Of a DNA stretch of 64,000 nucleotides, positions 9,163 to 19,184 are shown in pieces (the stretch's first letter is position 1; the number at the start of each line of letters is the position of its first letter). This DNA is from Pectobacterium parmentieri (GTDB lineage: Bacteria; Pseudomonadota; Gammaproteobacteria; Enterobacterales; Enterobacteriaceae): NCBI RefSeq assembly GCF_001742145.1, contig NZ_CP015749.1:496001-560000 (forward strand), read 5' to 3'. A program made the position numbers and the translations under genes. A model generated the notes under the pieces. The model was not told where the DNA came from, did not search any database, and was given only the letters and a program-made list of their open reading frames with translations.

Positions 9163-12100
9163 CTACACGGCATACTGCGGTGCTAGCTTGCTGACGCCCA
9201 GACCGTTAACCTTCTGCACTTTGATCTGTACCGGAATACGCTCCTTCATGGCGTCGACATGGCTAATGACGCCGATGGTTTTGCCAGAGGCGTTCAGGTT
9301 ATCCAGCGCATCCAGCGCGATATCCAGCGTCTCGGCATCTAGCGTGCCGAAGCCTTCATCCAGAAACAGAGAGTCGATGCTGGCTTTATGGCTGACCAGA
9401 TCGGATAACGCCAGCGCCAGCGATAGACTCACCAGAAAGCTCTCGCCGCCGGACAGCGTGCGCGTATCGCGTTCGGCGTCTGCTTGCCAGGTGTCCACCA
9501 CCAGCAGTTCCAGATCGTCACCGGGTTTTCGCTTCAACATATAGCGCCCGTGCAGACGAGAGAGCTGTAGATTGGCGAGATAAACCAGATGATCCAAGGT
9601 GAGCCCCTGGGCAAACTTACGGAATTTATGCCCACTTTGTGAGCCGATGAGCGTATTAAGACAGCTCCAGTCGTCATACTTTTGCTGACTTTGGGCGATC
9701 TCATTGAGCAAATCCTGCTGATTTTGACGCTGTTGTCGATCGTCGTTCAGTTGACGCTGAATTTCTCCCTGCTGCCGCACAGTGAAATGCAGCGTTTCAT
9801 CCAGCGTTGCCAACTGCTGCTGTACTGCTTCTTGTGTGGCATCTTCCAGCAGAGAAGTTGGTCGCTTTTGTTGATGGGCGAGCAGCTCCCGTTCAGCCTG
9901 CTGGTGAAGTGCTGCTGCCTGCTGCAAACTCTGATACAGCTTTTCCTTCCATACCTGCAAGGTCTGTCGTTCCTGCTCAGCAAGCAGCGCATTCAGGAAG
10001 GTGGTTTCATCAGCAAAAGCACTTTGCTGCAAAGCCTGAGTGAATCGTTCAGTCGCACTATCGCGTTGATGCATGCTCTGCTCATACTGCTGTTGCGTGC
10101 GGGTTAGCTCTCCCGTCAGGCGGCTCAACGTGGTTTCAGCCTGCTGACGTGCTAATTGCGCTAACCGAAGCGCATTATCATATTGCTGGCTAGTTCGTTG
10201 TAGCTGCTCGCGTACTGCGGCGATTTGCCTGTCGCCGAAAAGCGTCAGTCGTTCCTGCTGGTTCGTATTGAGCAGAGCGGTGCGCTGCTCCAGTTGCTGT
10301 TGCTGCGCCTGTAATTGCTGCGTTGTCTCGGTCACGCTGTGGCTCAGATACTGAAGATCGCTTTCCAGCGTGGCTAACCGGGGAATTAAGCGGGATTGAT
10401 CCTGTTCTTTGGTTTTCCATATTTGCCACTCGCTGTCGCGCTGTGCCAACCAGTCATCCTGTGCAGTGGCTTCCGGAAGAGGCAGATTCGTGTTTGCCAG
10501 CGTCTGCGTGATTTCCTGAGTGTGCTGCGCGAGCCGTTGCTGCGTATTTTGCTGCGACTGAAGGGTATCTGCCTGCATATCGTTTAGCGAAGTTCGTTGC
10601 TGGGTATTCAGCACAGTTTTCTGATCCAGTTCCCTCTGTAGGGCTTCTGCAACCGTCAGTGAATCCTTACTTTCCTGCCACTGTTTTTGCAACTGCTCGT
10701 GTGCGGTAATGTGCTGTCGAATGTCCTGCTCCTCGGTCTCGCGTTGCGTAAGCCAGGCTGCGGTTTCATTCTGCTGTTCCAACGTGTAGTTAACCTGTAA
10801 GCGCTCACTGACATCTTGCCACTGTTGCAGCAGGATTTGATGTTCGCTATCGAGTTGTGCGATCTCTTGTTGCAACTGTTCCCGCTGCTGCCCCAGCGAG
10901 GCGAGTTGTGCGGTCGTATTCGCCAGCGCCGTTGTTAACTGTTTCACGTCCTGCTGTCGTGCCGTCAGGCGCTTTTGGGTTTCAGACGGTTGTAACGCCT
11001 GATAGCGTTCAATCGCTGGATGCTCGGTTGAGCCGCACAGAGGGCACGCTTCTCCGGCCTGTAGCCGCTGCCTTTCGGCTTCCAGTTTAACGATACGTTC
11101 TTCCTGTCGGTACAGCATTTCCAGATCGGCCAAATGCTGGCTGCGCTGCTCATGATCAGACTGCTGCTGTTTTCGTAATATTTCTGATTGGCTGATATGC
11201 CCTTGTATCTCGTCTTGCCTGGCGAGGTGCTGCTGCTTACGCGTATGAAGGCGCTGGAACTGGTCGCTGGCTGTTGCGAGCTGCCGGCGTGTGGCTTGTT
11301 GATCGATGAGTTGATTAAACCGCTGGCGTAGAGCTGCAAGCGGCTGATGCGCTTCCTGATTTTTCCGCATTTCATCGTGTTGTATGAATTGCTGACGGGC
11401 TGCATCAACGACCGTTTGTTGTTCATGCTGCTGCGCCGTCAGCGTTGCAGCCTCCTGTTGGAGCGCTGCCGCTTGTTCGGTGTGTTGCGTCTGCTTTTGG
11501 CTCAGCTTCTGCTGCTCGTCCTGAAGCTGGCGCAATTGCAGAAACTGTGTACGCCACAGGGGAAGTTGTTCTCCCCACTGCTGATGATGTGCGTGTTGCT
11601 GGCGATAAGCTTGAATCTGTTCAAGCAGTTGTTTGGCCTGCTGTTGTTGCGCTGCTATCTGCGTTTGTTTGCTTTCGTCAGCTTGTAGGCGAAGCTGTGT
11701 TTTTGCCAGTTCGTCCTGCTGTTGGTTTTTTTGCTGTTGCAGCGTGGCAATACGATGGTCAAGCGGTACAACTTGTTCATTGATCAATAACTCTTGCTGC
11801 TGCTGCACCTGTTTGTGCTGAATAACGCCCTGCTCTGCTTTCTCTTCCTGCTGGCGTAACGTTGTCAGCGCAGTGTGCTCAGAGGCCTGCTTTCCTGACA
11901 GTTGTTCAATCTGCTGAGTGAGCGCAAGGGATTCCTGTCGATAACGTTCTCGTTCCTGATGTAACGGCCTCAGTTTTTCTGCTGGTTCGCCGTTGGCTAA
12001 CCTGTCGAGCTGCGGCTTGGCCTGCTGAATGGCGGATTCGGCACTTGCGTGTTGCAACTGCGTGTTGGTGAGCTGTGTTTGCTGCCGCGTCAGTTGCTCA

Positions 12101-12846
12101 AACCAGCGTAGCGTAGTCAGTGCTTGCTCACGCTCAATGTTGCCCTGTTGCTCTTGCTGGGTCAGTTCGGCAAGCTGGACTTCCACCTGCTGGCGCTGCT
12201 CATCGGTCAGCAACTGAATACCTGATGCGCGTGCCTGTAGCGTGCTCAACGCGATGTTTGCCTGTTTGTGCTTGTCATAGACGTGCTCGGAAATCAGGCC
12301 GTAAATGTCCGTGCCGGTTAGCTCTTCCAGCAGTTCCGCCCGGTCGTCGGCTTTCGCATTGAGGAAGGCGGCAAACTGCCCCTGCGACAGCATCATAGAA
12401 CGTGTGAAACGGCCAAAGTCTAACCCGGTGAGTTGTGTGATCATCTCTTTCTTATCATTGAGCTTTTCACACAGGATTTTGCCGCCTTCAATGAGTGCGA
12501 GCTCGGCCTTGGGGGACTGTAAATTGCCGTCTGGGACATTTCTCGCCCGACGTTGGCTCCAGAAGGCGCGGTATCCCACGCCTTTCACCTCAAATTCTAC
12601 CTCGGCGAGACATTCTGCCGTGTCGCGGGTCATCAGATCATTTTGGCTGGCGGAAAGCAGACCCAAGCGAGGTGTTTCATGGTACAGCGCCAGACAGATG
12701 GCATCCAACAGCGTGGTTTTTCCTGCGCCGGTTGGGCCGGTAATGGCAAACAAGCCGTTGCTGGAAAATGGCTCTTTTGTGAAGTCGATCTTCCATTCGC
12801 CTTTCAGCGCGTTGAGATTCTTTAAGCGCAGACTGAGAATTTTCAT
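9163..12846 (-). CDS. sbcC: SbcCD nuclease ATPase subunit SbcC
   Basis: A 1227-residue SMC/Rad50-type ATPase. With SbcD it cleaves DNA hairpins and protein-blocked ends. Walker A GPTGAGKT spans 37-44, the zinc-hook CPLC is at 601-604 in the middle of two long coiled-coil arms, and the ABC signature LSGGE (1131-1135) and Walker B with D1163/E1164 lie near the C-terminus. The coiled coils are very rich in glutamine, more than I expect from E. coli SbcC (about 1048 residues), and the protein is correspondingly long. The start overlaps the sbcD stop by 4 bp. Confidence 0.96.
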   Translation of the reverse strand: MKILSLRLKNLNALKGEWKIDFTKEPFSSNGLFAITGPTGAGKTTLLDAICLALYHETPRLGLLSASQNDLMTRDTAECLAEVEFEVKGVGYRAFWSQRRARNVPDGNLQSPKAELALIEGGKILCEKLNDKKEMITQLTGLDFGRFTRSMMLSQGQFAAFLNAKADDRAELLEELTGTDIYGLISEHVYDKHKQANIALSTLQARASGIQLLTDEQRQQVEVQLAELTQQEQQGNIEREQALTTLRWFEQLTRQQTQLTNTQLQHASAESAIQQAKPQLDRLANGEPAEKLRPLHQERERYRQESLALTQQIEQLSGKQASEHTALTTLRQQEEKAEQGVIQHKQVQQQQELLINEQVVPLDHRIATLQQQKNQQQDELAKTQLRLQADESKQTQIAAQQQQAKQLLEQIQAYRQQHAHHQQWGEQLPLWRTQFLQLRQLQDEQQKLSQKQTQHTEQAAALQQEAATLTAQQHEQQTVVDAARQQFIQHDEMRKNQEAHQPLAALRQRFNQLIDQQATRRQLATASDQFQRLHTRKQQHLARQDEIQGHISQSEILRKQQQSDHEQRSQHLADLEMLYRQEERIVKLEAERQRLQAGEACPLCGSTEHPAIERYQALQPSETQKRLTARQQDVKQLTTALANTTAQLASLGQQREQLQQEIAQLDSEHQILLQQWQDVSERLQVNYTLEQQNETAAWLTQRETEEQDIRQHITAHEQLQKQWQESKDSLTVAEALQRELDQKTVLNTQQRTSLNDMQADTLQSQQNTQQRLAQHTQEITQTLANTNLPLPEATAQDDWLAQRDSEWQIWKTKEQDQSRLIPRLATLESDLQYLSHSVTETTQQLQAQQQQLEQRTALLNTNQQERLTLFGDRQIAAVREQLQRTSQQYDNALRLAQLARQQAETTLSRLTGELTRTQQQYEQSMHQRDSATERFTQALQQSAFADETTFLNALLAEQERQTLQVWKEKLYQSLQQAAALHQQAERELLAHQQKRPTSLLEDATQEAVQQQLATLDETLHFTVRQQGEIQRQLNDDRQQRQNQQDLLNEIAQSQQKYDDWSCLNTLIGSQSGHKFRKFAQGLTLDHLVYLANLQLSRLHGRYMLKRKPGDDLELLVVDTWQADAERDTRTLSGGESFLVSLSLALALSDLVSHKASIDSLFLDEGFGTLDAETLDIALDALDNLNASGKTIGVISHVDAMKERIPVQIKVQKVNGLGVSKLAPQYAV

Positions 12847-14069
12847 TTGGCAGGTTCGCTATTTTCTAGTTCATTAATAACCTGATTAAACAGCGTGCGA
12901 ACGCGCTGTTGGCGACCGTTTTCCATGTCTTTTTCCGTTGCCAGACGACGTTCAAAAACGTCATGTACGCTCAATTCGTTCAGCGTTTCCTTGTCCTGCC
13001 GGGTAATAGCCTGCAAACGCTGTTCGCGCGTGCGGCGTAGCAGGAGTACCTCAACGTGCAGGTGTTCTGTCATCGCCTGAATGCGTTTTTGCATGTCGCT
13101 CAGATAATCCTGCGTGTTGAGCTCGATATCCAACCACACGGGTTTATCGCCCTGATAGTTCTGGAAGGTGGCCAGTTGCTGTTCAATATCGCTCAGGCTG
13201 CCTTTAATCAACTGCATCGGTTGAGTCACGGGAATAGGCAGCGTGTCTATCTTCGGCGGTGCATCGGGTATAAAGCTGACCAGACAAACGGATTTTTCGC
13301 TGCCGAGTTCATCAAAACTCAGTGGGATTGGGGAGCCGCTATAGCGAATGTGATCACTTTTAGTCACGCGCTGCGGGCGGTGAATATGCCCCAAAGCGAT
13401 ATAATCCGCAGGCGGGAAAGCCTGAGCAGGGAAAGCATCGAGGGTGCCAATATAGATATCGCGCACGGATTCCGAGGCGGTTACGCCAATCGTCGTCAGA
13501 TGCCCGGTTGCAATAATCGGTAGCGGCAGACCAAGCTCGTCTCGCTTCTGGCAAGCCAGTTGATAACACTGCTGATAATGCGCGGTAATCGCTTCCTGTA
13601 GTGCTAGCTGTTTTTCATCACCGGATTGTCCGGCTTTGCTGGTTAGCACATCACGTGGGCGCAAATAGGGAATGGCGCAGAGCAGGGCGCCGGGCTGCTG
13701 CTGGCGGTTTTCCAGCAGAAGCACTTGCTGGGCTGGATCGTCGCTGGCGCAGGCAATCACCCGCGTGTTCAGACAGGCCAGCAAATCTCGCGACTCGTTC
13801 AGCGTGGCGACAGAGTCGTGGTTGCCGCCAAGAATGATGAGCTGGCAGCCTGTGTGCTGTAGTTCTACTACAAAGCTATAATACATTTCACGCGCATAGC
13901 TGGGGGGCGAGCCGTTATCGAAGATATCGCCAGCTACGATAATGGCATCGACGTGATGTTGCTCTACCTGAATGATCAACCAGTGAAGAAACGCCTGATG
14001 TTCAGCGGCGCGACTTTTGGTATAAAAATATTGCCCTAAATGCCAATCGGCGGTGTGGATAATGCGCAT
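12843..14069 (-). CDS. sbcD: SbcCD nuclease catalytic subunit SbcD
   Basis: A 408-residue Mre11-type metallophosphoesterase, the manganese-dependent nuclease of SbcCD. The metal-binding motifs run in order: D7 and H9 in [25 protein letters not shown], and later ATGHLT and ALGHIHRPQ. The start at 14069 ([12 protein letters not shown]) matches the family; the frame extends 16 codons further upstream without support. It is first in the sbcD-sbcC operon, divergent from phoB. Confidence 0.96.
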   Translation of the reverse strand: MRIIHTADWHLGQYFYTKSRAAEHQAFLHWLIIQVEQHHVDAIIVAGDIFDNGSPPSYAREMYYSFVVELQHTGCQLIILGGNHDSVATLNESRDLLACLNTRVIACASDDPAQQVLLLENRQQQPGALLCAIPYLRPRDVLTSKAGQSGDEKQLALQEAITAHYQQCYQLACQKRDELGLPLPIIATGHLTTIGVTASESVRDIYIGTLDAFPAQAFPPADYIALGHIHRPQRVTKSDHIRYSGSPIPLSFDELGSEKSVCLVSFIPDAPPKIDTLPIPVTQPMQLIKGSLSDIEQQLATFQNYQGDKPVWLDIELNTQDYLSDMQKRIQAMTEHLHVEVLLLRRTREQRLQAITRQDKETLNELSVHDVFERRLATEKDMENGRQQRVRTLFNQVINELENSEPAK

Positions 14070-14282
14070 CGTGTTCTCTCGATCTTCATGCCGCGTGGCG
14101 TTGGATGACGTTATCATTATCCATTATGTGGCACGGTGCATCGTTGCTATGGTGTTTTGTCATCGTAATGCCATGATTATATATAGCAGGGATGATGGCT
14201 GTCGCGCTGGGATCGCGAGTTTGGAAAGCGGTTCGAAAAATCGGATGTACGCACTGTAACATCGTGCGATGAGGGCGGTTTG

Positions 14283-14313
14283 TTTTTCATAAATCTGTCA
14301 TAAAACTGACGCA
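14283..14313 (+). promoter_or_regulatory. Pho box before phoB
   Basis: CTGTCATAAAACTGACGCA (14295-14313) matches the PhoB-binding consensus in its two CTGNCA repeats. An overlapping weaker unit, TTTTTCATAAATCTGTCAT, covers 14283-14301. It is about 50 bp before the phoB start and implies positive autoregulation under phosphate limitation. Confidence 0.8.
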
Positions 14314-14363
14314 TAATGCTTTTCGCCTGCTAACAGCGACGATGATTAACGACAGGATTAACA

Positions 14364-15053
14364 ATGGCAAAACGCATATTAGTCGTGGAAGATGAAGCAC
14401 CAATTCGTGAAATGGTTTGCTTTGTACTGGAACAAAATGGGTATCAACCAGTGGAAGCCGAAGATTATGACAGTGCGGTAACGCAATTGTCGGAACCGTT
14501 CCCAGAGCTGGTGTTATTGGACTGGATGCTGCCAGGAGGATCGGGCCTGCAATTCATCAAGCATATGAAGCGCGAGGCGCTGACGCGTGATATTCCGGTA
14601 ATGATGTTGACCGCGCGTGGCGAAGAAGAAGACCGCGTGCGCGGGCTTGAAGTGGGAGCGGATGATTACATTACCAAGCCGTTTTCACCTAAGGAGCTGG
14701 TGGCGCGAATTAAAGCTGTGATGCGCCGAATTTCACCGATGGCAGTGGAAGAAGTGATTGAAATGCGTGGTCTGAGTCTCGATCCTTCCTCTCATCGCGT
14801 GACAACTGAAGAGCACGCGCTGGATATGGGGCCGACGGAATTTAAACTGCTGCATTTCTTTATGACACATCCTGAACGTGTTTATAGCCGGGAACAGTTG
14901 CTGAATCACGTGTGGGGCACTAACGTTTATGTTGAGGATCGTACTGTCGACGTCCATATTCGTCGCCTGCGTAAAGCGCTGGAAACCAGCGGACATGACA
15001 AAATGGTGCAAACCGTTCGGGGAACGGGCTACCGTTTTTCAACGCGTTACTGA
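14364..15053 (+). CDS. phoB: Phosphate-limitation response regulator PhoB
   Basis: A 229-residue OmpR-type response regulator that activates the phosphate regulon. The receiver domain (1-120) contains the acidic pocket E9/D10, the phosphoacceptor D53 in LLDWMLPGG and the conserved lysine in ITKPFSP. The C-terminal winged helix (about 130-229) includes the recognition helix [19 protein letters not shown]. It is nearly identical in plan and length to E. coli PhoB. A Pho box precedes it and phoR follows after 27 bp. Confidence 0.98.
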   Translation: MAKRILVVEDEAPIREMVCFVLEQNGYQPVEAEDYDSAVTQLSEPFPELVLLDWMLPGGSGLQFIKHMKREALTRDIPVMMLTARGEEEDRVRGLEVGADDYITKPFSPKELVARIKAVMRRISPMAVEEVIEMRGLSLDPSSHRVTTEEHALDMGPTEFKLLHFFMTHPERVYSREQLLNHVWGTNVYVEDRTVDVHIRRLRKALETSGHDKMVQTVRGTGYRFSTRY

Positions 15054-15080
15054 GGTGATCGTAACCGGAGAAACACTAAC

Positions 15081-16403
15081 GTGCTAGAACGTTTATCCTG
15101 GAAAAGGCTGGCATTGGAGCTGGCTTTTTTTTGTTTGCCTGCTTTATTGCTGGGGCTGATTTTTGGCTATCTGCCCTGGTTTTTGCTGGTCGCCGTATTA
15201 GGCTTACTCTGCTGGAATTTTTATAACCAGCTTAAACTTTCTTATTGGCTGTGGGTTGACCGCAGCATGACGCCACCGCCCGGTCGCTGGAGCTGGGAGC
15301 CGCTGTTTTACGGGCTCTATCAGATGCAGTTGCGTAATCGACGCCGACGCCGGGAGCTGGCGCTCCTGATCAAACGGTTTCGCAGCGGTGCTGAATCCTT
15401 GCCGGATGCGGTGGTGATCACCACAGAAGAGGGAACGATCTTCTGGTGTAATCACCTGGCGCAGCACCTGCTTAATTTCCGTTGGCCGGAGGATAACGGT
15501 CAGAATATCCTCAACTTATTGCGCTATCCTGAATTCACTAATTACATGAAAGGGCAAGACTTTAGCCGTCCTCTCACGTTGCAGTTGAATAATTCTCACC
15601 ATGTTGAATTCCGCGTGATGCCGTATTCCGAAGGGCAACTGCTGATGGTGGTGCGTGATATTACGCAAATGCACCAGCTCGAAGGCGCGAGACGTAACTT
15701 TTTTGCCAATGTGAGCCATGAGTTGCGTACCCCGTTGACGGTGTTGCAGGGCTATCTGGAAATGATGCAGGAAGAAACGCTGGATGCGGCGCTACGCGGG
15801 AAGGCGTTGAATACCATGCAGGAACAGACCCGGCGCATGGACGGGTTGGTCAAACAGTTGCTTACCCTGTCCCGGATTGAAGCGGCGACGGCAATCGATT
15901 TGAATGAAAAAGTCGATATTCCGTTGATGCTACGCGTATTGCAGCGTGAAGCGCAGACCTTGAGCCAGGGGCGTCATGAGATCGTCTTTCGTGTGAATGA
16001 AAACCTCCGGGTGTTTGGTAACGAAGAACAACTGCGCAGCGCGGTATCCAATCTGGTGTATAACGCGGTCAACCATACGCCAGAGGGAACGCGTATCGAG
16101 GTCTGTTGGCAGAAGATCCCACAGGGGGCGCAATTTCAGGTCAGCGATAACGGGCCGGGGATTGCAGCCGAGCACTTGCCACGCCTGACTGAACGTTTTT
16201 ATCGCGTGGATAAGGCGCGTTCGCGACAGACGGGAGGCAGCGGGCTGGGGCTGGCGATAGTTAAGCACGCGCTCAGCCATCATGATTCCCGCTTGGAGAT
16301 CATGAGTGAGGACGGTCTGGGATCGCGTTTTGTCTTTACGTTGCCAAATCGGTTGATTGTCCCTACCTCTCTGGCTGAAAATATGGCGAAACCTTCGGCC
16401 TGA
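15081..16403 (+). CDS. phoR: Phosphate regulon sensor kinase PhoR
   Basis: A 440-residue inner-membrane histidine kinase/phosphatase partnered with PhoB. Two close membrane segments lie within residues 10-48 with almost no periplasmic loop, then a basic linker, a PAS domain (about 100-200), the phosphorylated H213 in [10 protein letters not shown], and an ATPase domain with the N, G1 (DNGPG) and G2 (GGSGLGL) boxes. Like other PhoR proteins it probably reads the state of the Pst transporter rather than external phosphate. It is co-transcribed with phoB and probably with the PstS-like gene that starts 15 bp downstream. Confidence 0.97.
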   Translation: MLERLSWKRLALELAFFCLPALLLGLIFGYLPWFLLVAVLGLLCWNFYNQLKLSYWLWVDRSMTPPPGRWSWEPLFYGLYQMQLRNRRRRRELALLIKRFRSGAESLPDAVVITTEEGTIFWCNHLAQHLLNFRWPEDNGQNILNLLRYPEFTNYMKGQDFSRPLTLQLNNSHHVEFRVMPYSEGQLLMVVRDITQMHQLEGARRNFFANVSHELRTPLTVLQGYLEMMQEETLDAALRGKALNTMQEQTRRMDGLVKQLLTLSRIEAATAIDLNEKVDIPLMLRVLQREAQTLSQGRHEIVFRVNENLRVFGNEEQLRSAVSNLVYNAVNHTPEGTRIEVCWQKIPQGAQFQVSDNGPGIAAEHLPRLTERFYRVDKARSRQTGGSGLGLAIVKHALSHHDSRLEIMSEDGLGSRFVFTLPNRLIVPTSLAENMAKPSA

Positions 16404-16418
16404 CGGAAAACGTTATTT

Positions 16419-17357
16419 ATGATATCCGCCATACATATTGCGGGCGCTTTTTTACTGCTGCTTAGTGCGTTTTGCTCCGCGCAGCCTCGTCAGATGCTGG
16501 CAGGTAACCTCTCCAGCGCGGGGTCGGATACGCTGGCTAACCTGATGGCCTTTTGGGCGGCGGATTTCAGCCAGCATTATCCGAACGTGAATTTACAGAT
16601 TCAGGCTGCCGGTTCATCGTCTGCGCCGACGTCTCTGGCGTCGGGTGCCGCGCAACTTGGGCCGATGAGCAGGGCAATGAAGGCCAGCGAAATTGAGGCG
16701 TTTGTTCAGCACTACGGTTACCCACCGCTGGCGGTGCCGGTGGCGATGGATGCGCTCGTCGTGTTGGTAAATCAGGATAACCCTCTGTCTGGGCTGAACG
16801 TGTCACAGTTGGACGCCATTTTTTCGATTACGCAACGCTGTGGTAACCACCAGCCGATAAAACAGTGGGGTGACCTCGGCTTACGCGGTAGTTGGGAGAA
16901 ACGGACGTTACTGCGCTATGGGCGGAACTCTGCTTCGGGAACCTATGGGTTCTTTAAACAAAAAGCACTATGCCGCGGTGACTTCCTTCCTCAAGTTAAT
17001 GAATTACCCGGTTCGGCATCCGTTGTGCAGGCGGTTGCAGCATCAACGGATGCGATTGGTTATGCCAGCGTGGGCTTTCGTACCAGCGGTGTGAAGATGT
17101 TGCCGTTAGCCGCACAAGGCACCGACTACATTTCCCCCTCGACTGAAAATATCCGCAGCGGTTTATATCCCTACACTCGTTATCTCTACATCTATGTCAA
17201 CAAAGCGCCCGGACAACCGCTGGAAGCGCTGACGGCGGCATTTTTGGCACGCGTGCTGTCCGAAACGGGACAATCGCTGGTGAATCAAGATGGCTATCTG
17301 CCGCTGCCGGAAGCAACGCGTCGTCAGGCGCGCCAGCAGATTGGTCTGCCTGAATAA
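16419..17357 (+). CDS. PstS-like periplasmic phosphate-binding protein
   Basis: A 312-residue exported protein of the PstS/PBP-like family. A signal peptide covers about residues 1-21 (ending AFCSA). The mature part begins with the typical first strand and phosphate-contacting loop NLSSAGSDTLANLM, followed by AGSSSAPTSLASGAAQLGPMSR and later RNSASGTYGFFKQ, both characteristic phosphate-site loops. It starts 15 bp after phoR with a poor ribosome site, so it is probably the third gene of phoBR. No pstC, pstA or pstB is next to it, so it would act as an additional binding protein for a transporter encoded elsewhere, or as a phosphate sensor. It is clearly not the standard E. coli pstS locus. Confidence 0.85.
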   Translation: MISAIHIAGAFLLLLSAFCSAQPRQMLAGNLSSAGSDTLANLMAFWAADFSQHYPNVNLQIQAAGSSSAPTSLASGAAQLGPMSRAMKASEIEAFVQHYGYPPLAVPVAMDALVVLVNQDNPLSGLNVSQLDAIFSITQRCGNHQPIKQWGDLGLRGSWEKRTLLRYGRNSASGTYGFFKQKALCRGDFLPQVNELPGSASVVQAVAASTDAIGYASVGFRTSGVKMLPLAAQGTDYISPSTENIRSGLYPYTRYLYIYVNKAPGQPLEALTAAFLARVLSETGQSLVNQDGYLPLPEATRRQARQQIGLPE

Positions 17358-17385
17358 CTTTTCTTCTTATCATGGATTTGCGCTA

Positions 17386-17431
17386 TTTTCACGGAACATG
17401 AATTTTTTTCACGTGCCGTGAAAATTCTTCT
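17386..17431 (+). promoter_or_regulatory. Two tandem MetR-type sites
   Basis: TGAA-N5-TTCA at 17399-17411 is a perfect match to the MetR consensus, and TGAA-N5-TTCT at 17419-17431 has one mismatch. Their centres are 20 bp apart, two helical turns. The same stretch also holds TTTTCACGG (17386-17394) and its inverse CCGTGAAAA (17416-17424). They lie about 170-200 bp before the MetE-like gene. Confidence 0.55.
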
Positions 17432-17473
17432 ATTGCCCTGCGATTCGCCACGTGACACGATATTGTTAAATTT

Positions 17474-17489
17474 GGACGTCCAGATGGCT
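17474..17489 (+). promoter_or_regulatory. Tandem met boxes (MetJ-type operator)
   Basis: GGACGTCC followed directly by AGATGGCT are two adjacent 8-mers, each matching AGACGTCT at 6 of 8 positions, the arrangement bound by MetJ dimers. They lie between the MetR-type sites and the MetE-like gene, about 110 bp before its start. Confidence 0.55.
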
Positions 17490-17599
17490 AAATAAGATTA
17501 AATGTAACTATCCCTCTGGGCAAATATTTCACATTGAAACTATCTGCCAGTACGCTTCTTTCCTGAAGGCGAGTGCTGGCAACATGTCAGGAGCGACAG

Positions 17600-18706
17600 A
17601 TGGCGAACACTTTATCCCCTTTCCGTGCCGATATCGTCGGCAGTTTTTTACGTCCAGCAGCGATTAAGCAAGCACGCCTTCAGCATCAGGCGGGTGAGAT
17701 TGATGATGCGGCGCTGCGTAACGTTGAAGATCGTGAGATTCTGCGGGTGGTAGAAAAGCAGCGTGAAGCTGGCTTGCAGATAGTGACGGATGGTGAGTTA
17801 CGTCGTTCTTGGTGGCACTTTGACTTCTTTGCTGATTTGCACGGCGTAGAGCGCTATGAAGCCGACCACGGTATTCAATTCAACGGCATTCAGACCAAAT
17901 CCCATGCGATTCGTGTCGTGGATAAAGTGAGTTTTAACCCTCAGCACCCGATGCTCGACCATTTTCGCTACCTGAACAGCATTTCTGGCGATGCCGTCGC
18001 TAAAATGACGATTCCTAGCCCTAGCGTGATGCATTTTCGCGGTGGACGAAAAGCGATTGATGCGAAGGTTTACCCCGATCTGGCCGACTACTTCGACGAT
18101 TTGGCGCAAACCTGGCGCGATGCGATCCACGCATTTTATGACGCAGGCTGCCGCTTCCTGCAATTGGATGACACTGTGTGGGCCTACCTGTGCTCTGACG
18201 ATCAAAAACGTCAGATCCGTGAGCGTGGCGAAGATCCAGACCAACTGGCTCGAACCTATGCTGATGTCCTGAACAAAGCCTTGGCTGATAAACCAGCCGA
18301 TCTGGTTATCGGTTTACACGTTTGTCGTGGTAATTTCCGCTCGACCTGGATTTCTGAAGGCGGGTATGAGCCTGTTGCAGAAATTCTGTTTGGTGAAGTG
18401 AATGTCGATGCATTCTTCCTGGAATACGATACCGAGCGTGCGGGTGGCTTTGAGCCGCTGCGTTTTGTGAAGCCGGGCCATCAGCAGGTTGTGTTGGGTC
18501 TGATCACCACGAAGAACGGTGAGTTGGAAGAGGCTGAAGTGGTGCAGGCTCGTATCGCGGAGGCGGCAAAGTATGTCGATCTCAGCCAGATTTGCCTGAG
18601 CCCGCAGTGTGGTTTTGCGTCAACGGAAGAGGGCAATAGCCTGACGGAAGAGCAACAATGGAATAAGTTGAAGCTTGTCGTGGATATTGCTAATCGCGTG
18701 TGGTGA
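17600..18706 (+). CDS. Cobalamin-independent methionine synthase family protein, short form
   Basis: A 368-residue protein equivalent to the C-terminal catalytic half of MetE; the N-terminal half of full-length MetE is absent. Zinc ligands are recognisable as H240 and C242 (HVCRGN), E275 (FLEYDTE) and C337 (SPQCGF), so a methyl transfer to a thiol such as homocysteine is likely; the methyl donor is uncertain. The start at 17600 (MANTLSPFRADIVGSFLRP) follows CAGGAG and discards nine upstream codons. MetR- and MetJ-like sites upstream support a role in methionine metabolism. It stands alone between the PstS-like gene and brnQ and has its own terminator. Confidence 0.85.
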   Translation: MANTLSPFRADIVGSFLRPAAIKQARLQHQAGEIDDAALRNVEDREILRVVEKQREAGLQIVTDGELRRSWWHFDFFADLHGVERYEADHGIQFNGIQTKSHAIRVVDKVSFNPQHPMLDHFRYLNSISGDAVAKMTIPSPSVMHFRGGRKAIDAKVYPDLADYFDDLAQTWRDAIHAFYDAGCRFLQLDDTVWAYLCSDDQKRQIRERGEDPDQLARTYADVLNKALADKPADLVIGLHVCRGNFRSTWISEGGYEPVAEILFGEVNVDAFFLEYDTERAGGFEPLRFVKPGHQQVVLGLITTKNGELEEAEVVQARIAEAAKYVDLSQICLSPQCGFASTEEGNSLTEEQQWNKLKLVVDIANRVW

Positions 18707-18746
18707 CACCGATGAAGTAACCTTATTTTTATAATGGAATATACAG

Positions 18747-18775
18747 AGGCTGGATCATACGATCCGGCCTTTTTT
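18747..18775 (+). terminator. Terminator of the MetE-like gene
   Basis: AGGCTGGATC (18747-18756) and GATCCGGCCT (18761-18770) form a stem with a 4-nt loop followed by a T-run. Confidence 0.85.
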
Positions 18776-19054
18776 GTGGCTGTTATCCCGCTCTTCGTCC
18801 GCGATGTTGTTGTGCAATATGTTTTTTTTATGATCAAACAACGCATTTTATGTCGGTTTTTATCAGTTTTATTGCAATGAAATATCGATAAATGCGCAAA
18901 TCATGTGTTATGCAAATCATGATAAACCAATTTATATTCTTATTTTTTAGTGTAAGTAGGCTAGATACTCTGGTTTTTAGATCTCCACTTGTCTTTTTAC
19001 GCTATAAACGGTTTACTTAGCACCCAATATGGCTGTGCAAAAAATAACTCCTCT

Positions 19055-19071
19055 ATACTCGTCATACTTCA
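19055..19071 (-). repeat. Possible ERIC end fragment
   Basis: ATACTCGTCATACTTCA differs at one base from the conserved ERIC terminus ATACCCGTCATACTTCA. No second end could be found nearby, so this may be a relic or chance. Confidence 0.35.
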
Positions 19072-19184
19072 CATCGCCGGAGTGTTGGCATCATGCTTCG
19101 GGCCATCCGTTTGCGAACGGCTTCTGACGGCGATAAACGACACGATTTTTTTTATCGATTTGATACAGGCAACACGACATAACT

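Larger units (their letters stand above)
18707..19184. other. Intergenic region before brnQ
   Basis: This 478-bp gap contains the terminator of the MetE-like gene (18747-18775), a direct repeat GCAAATCATG at 18896-18905 and 18912-18921 (16-bp period), and what looks like one end of an ERIC element (19055-19071). A reading frame of 143 codons from 18989 runs into brnQ in another frame and has no family resemblance. Confidence 0.55.

Noticed and set aside
12305..12877. 190-codon frame opposite sbcC/sbcD
   Set aside because: Lies over the conserved ATPase head of SbcC; composition is that of an antisense shadow.
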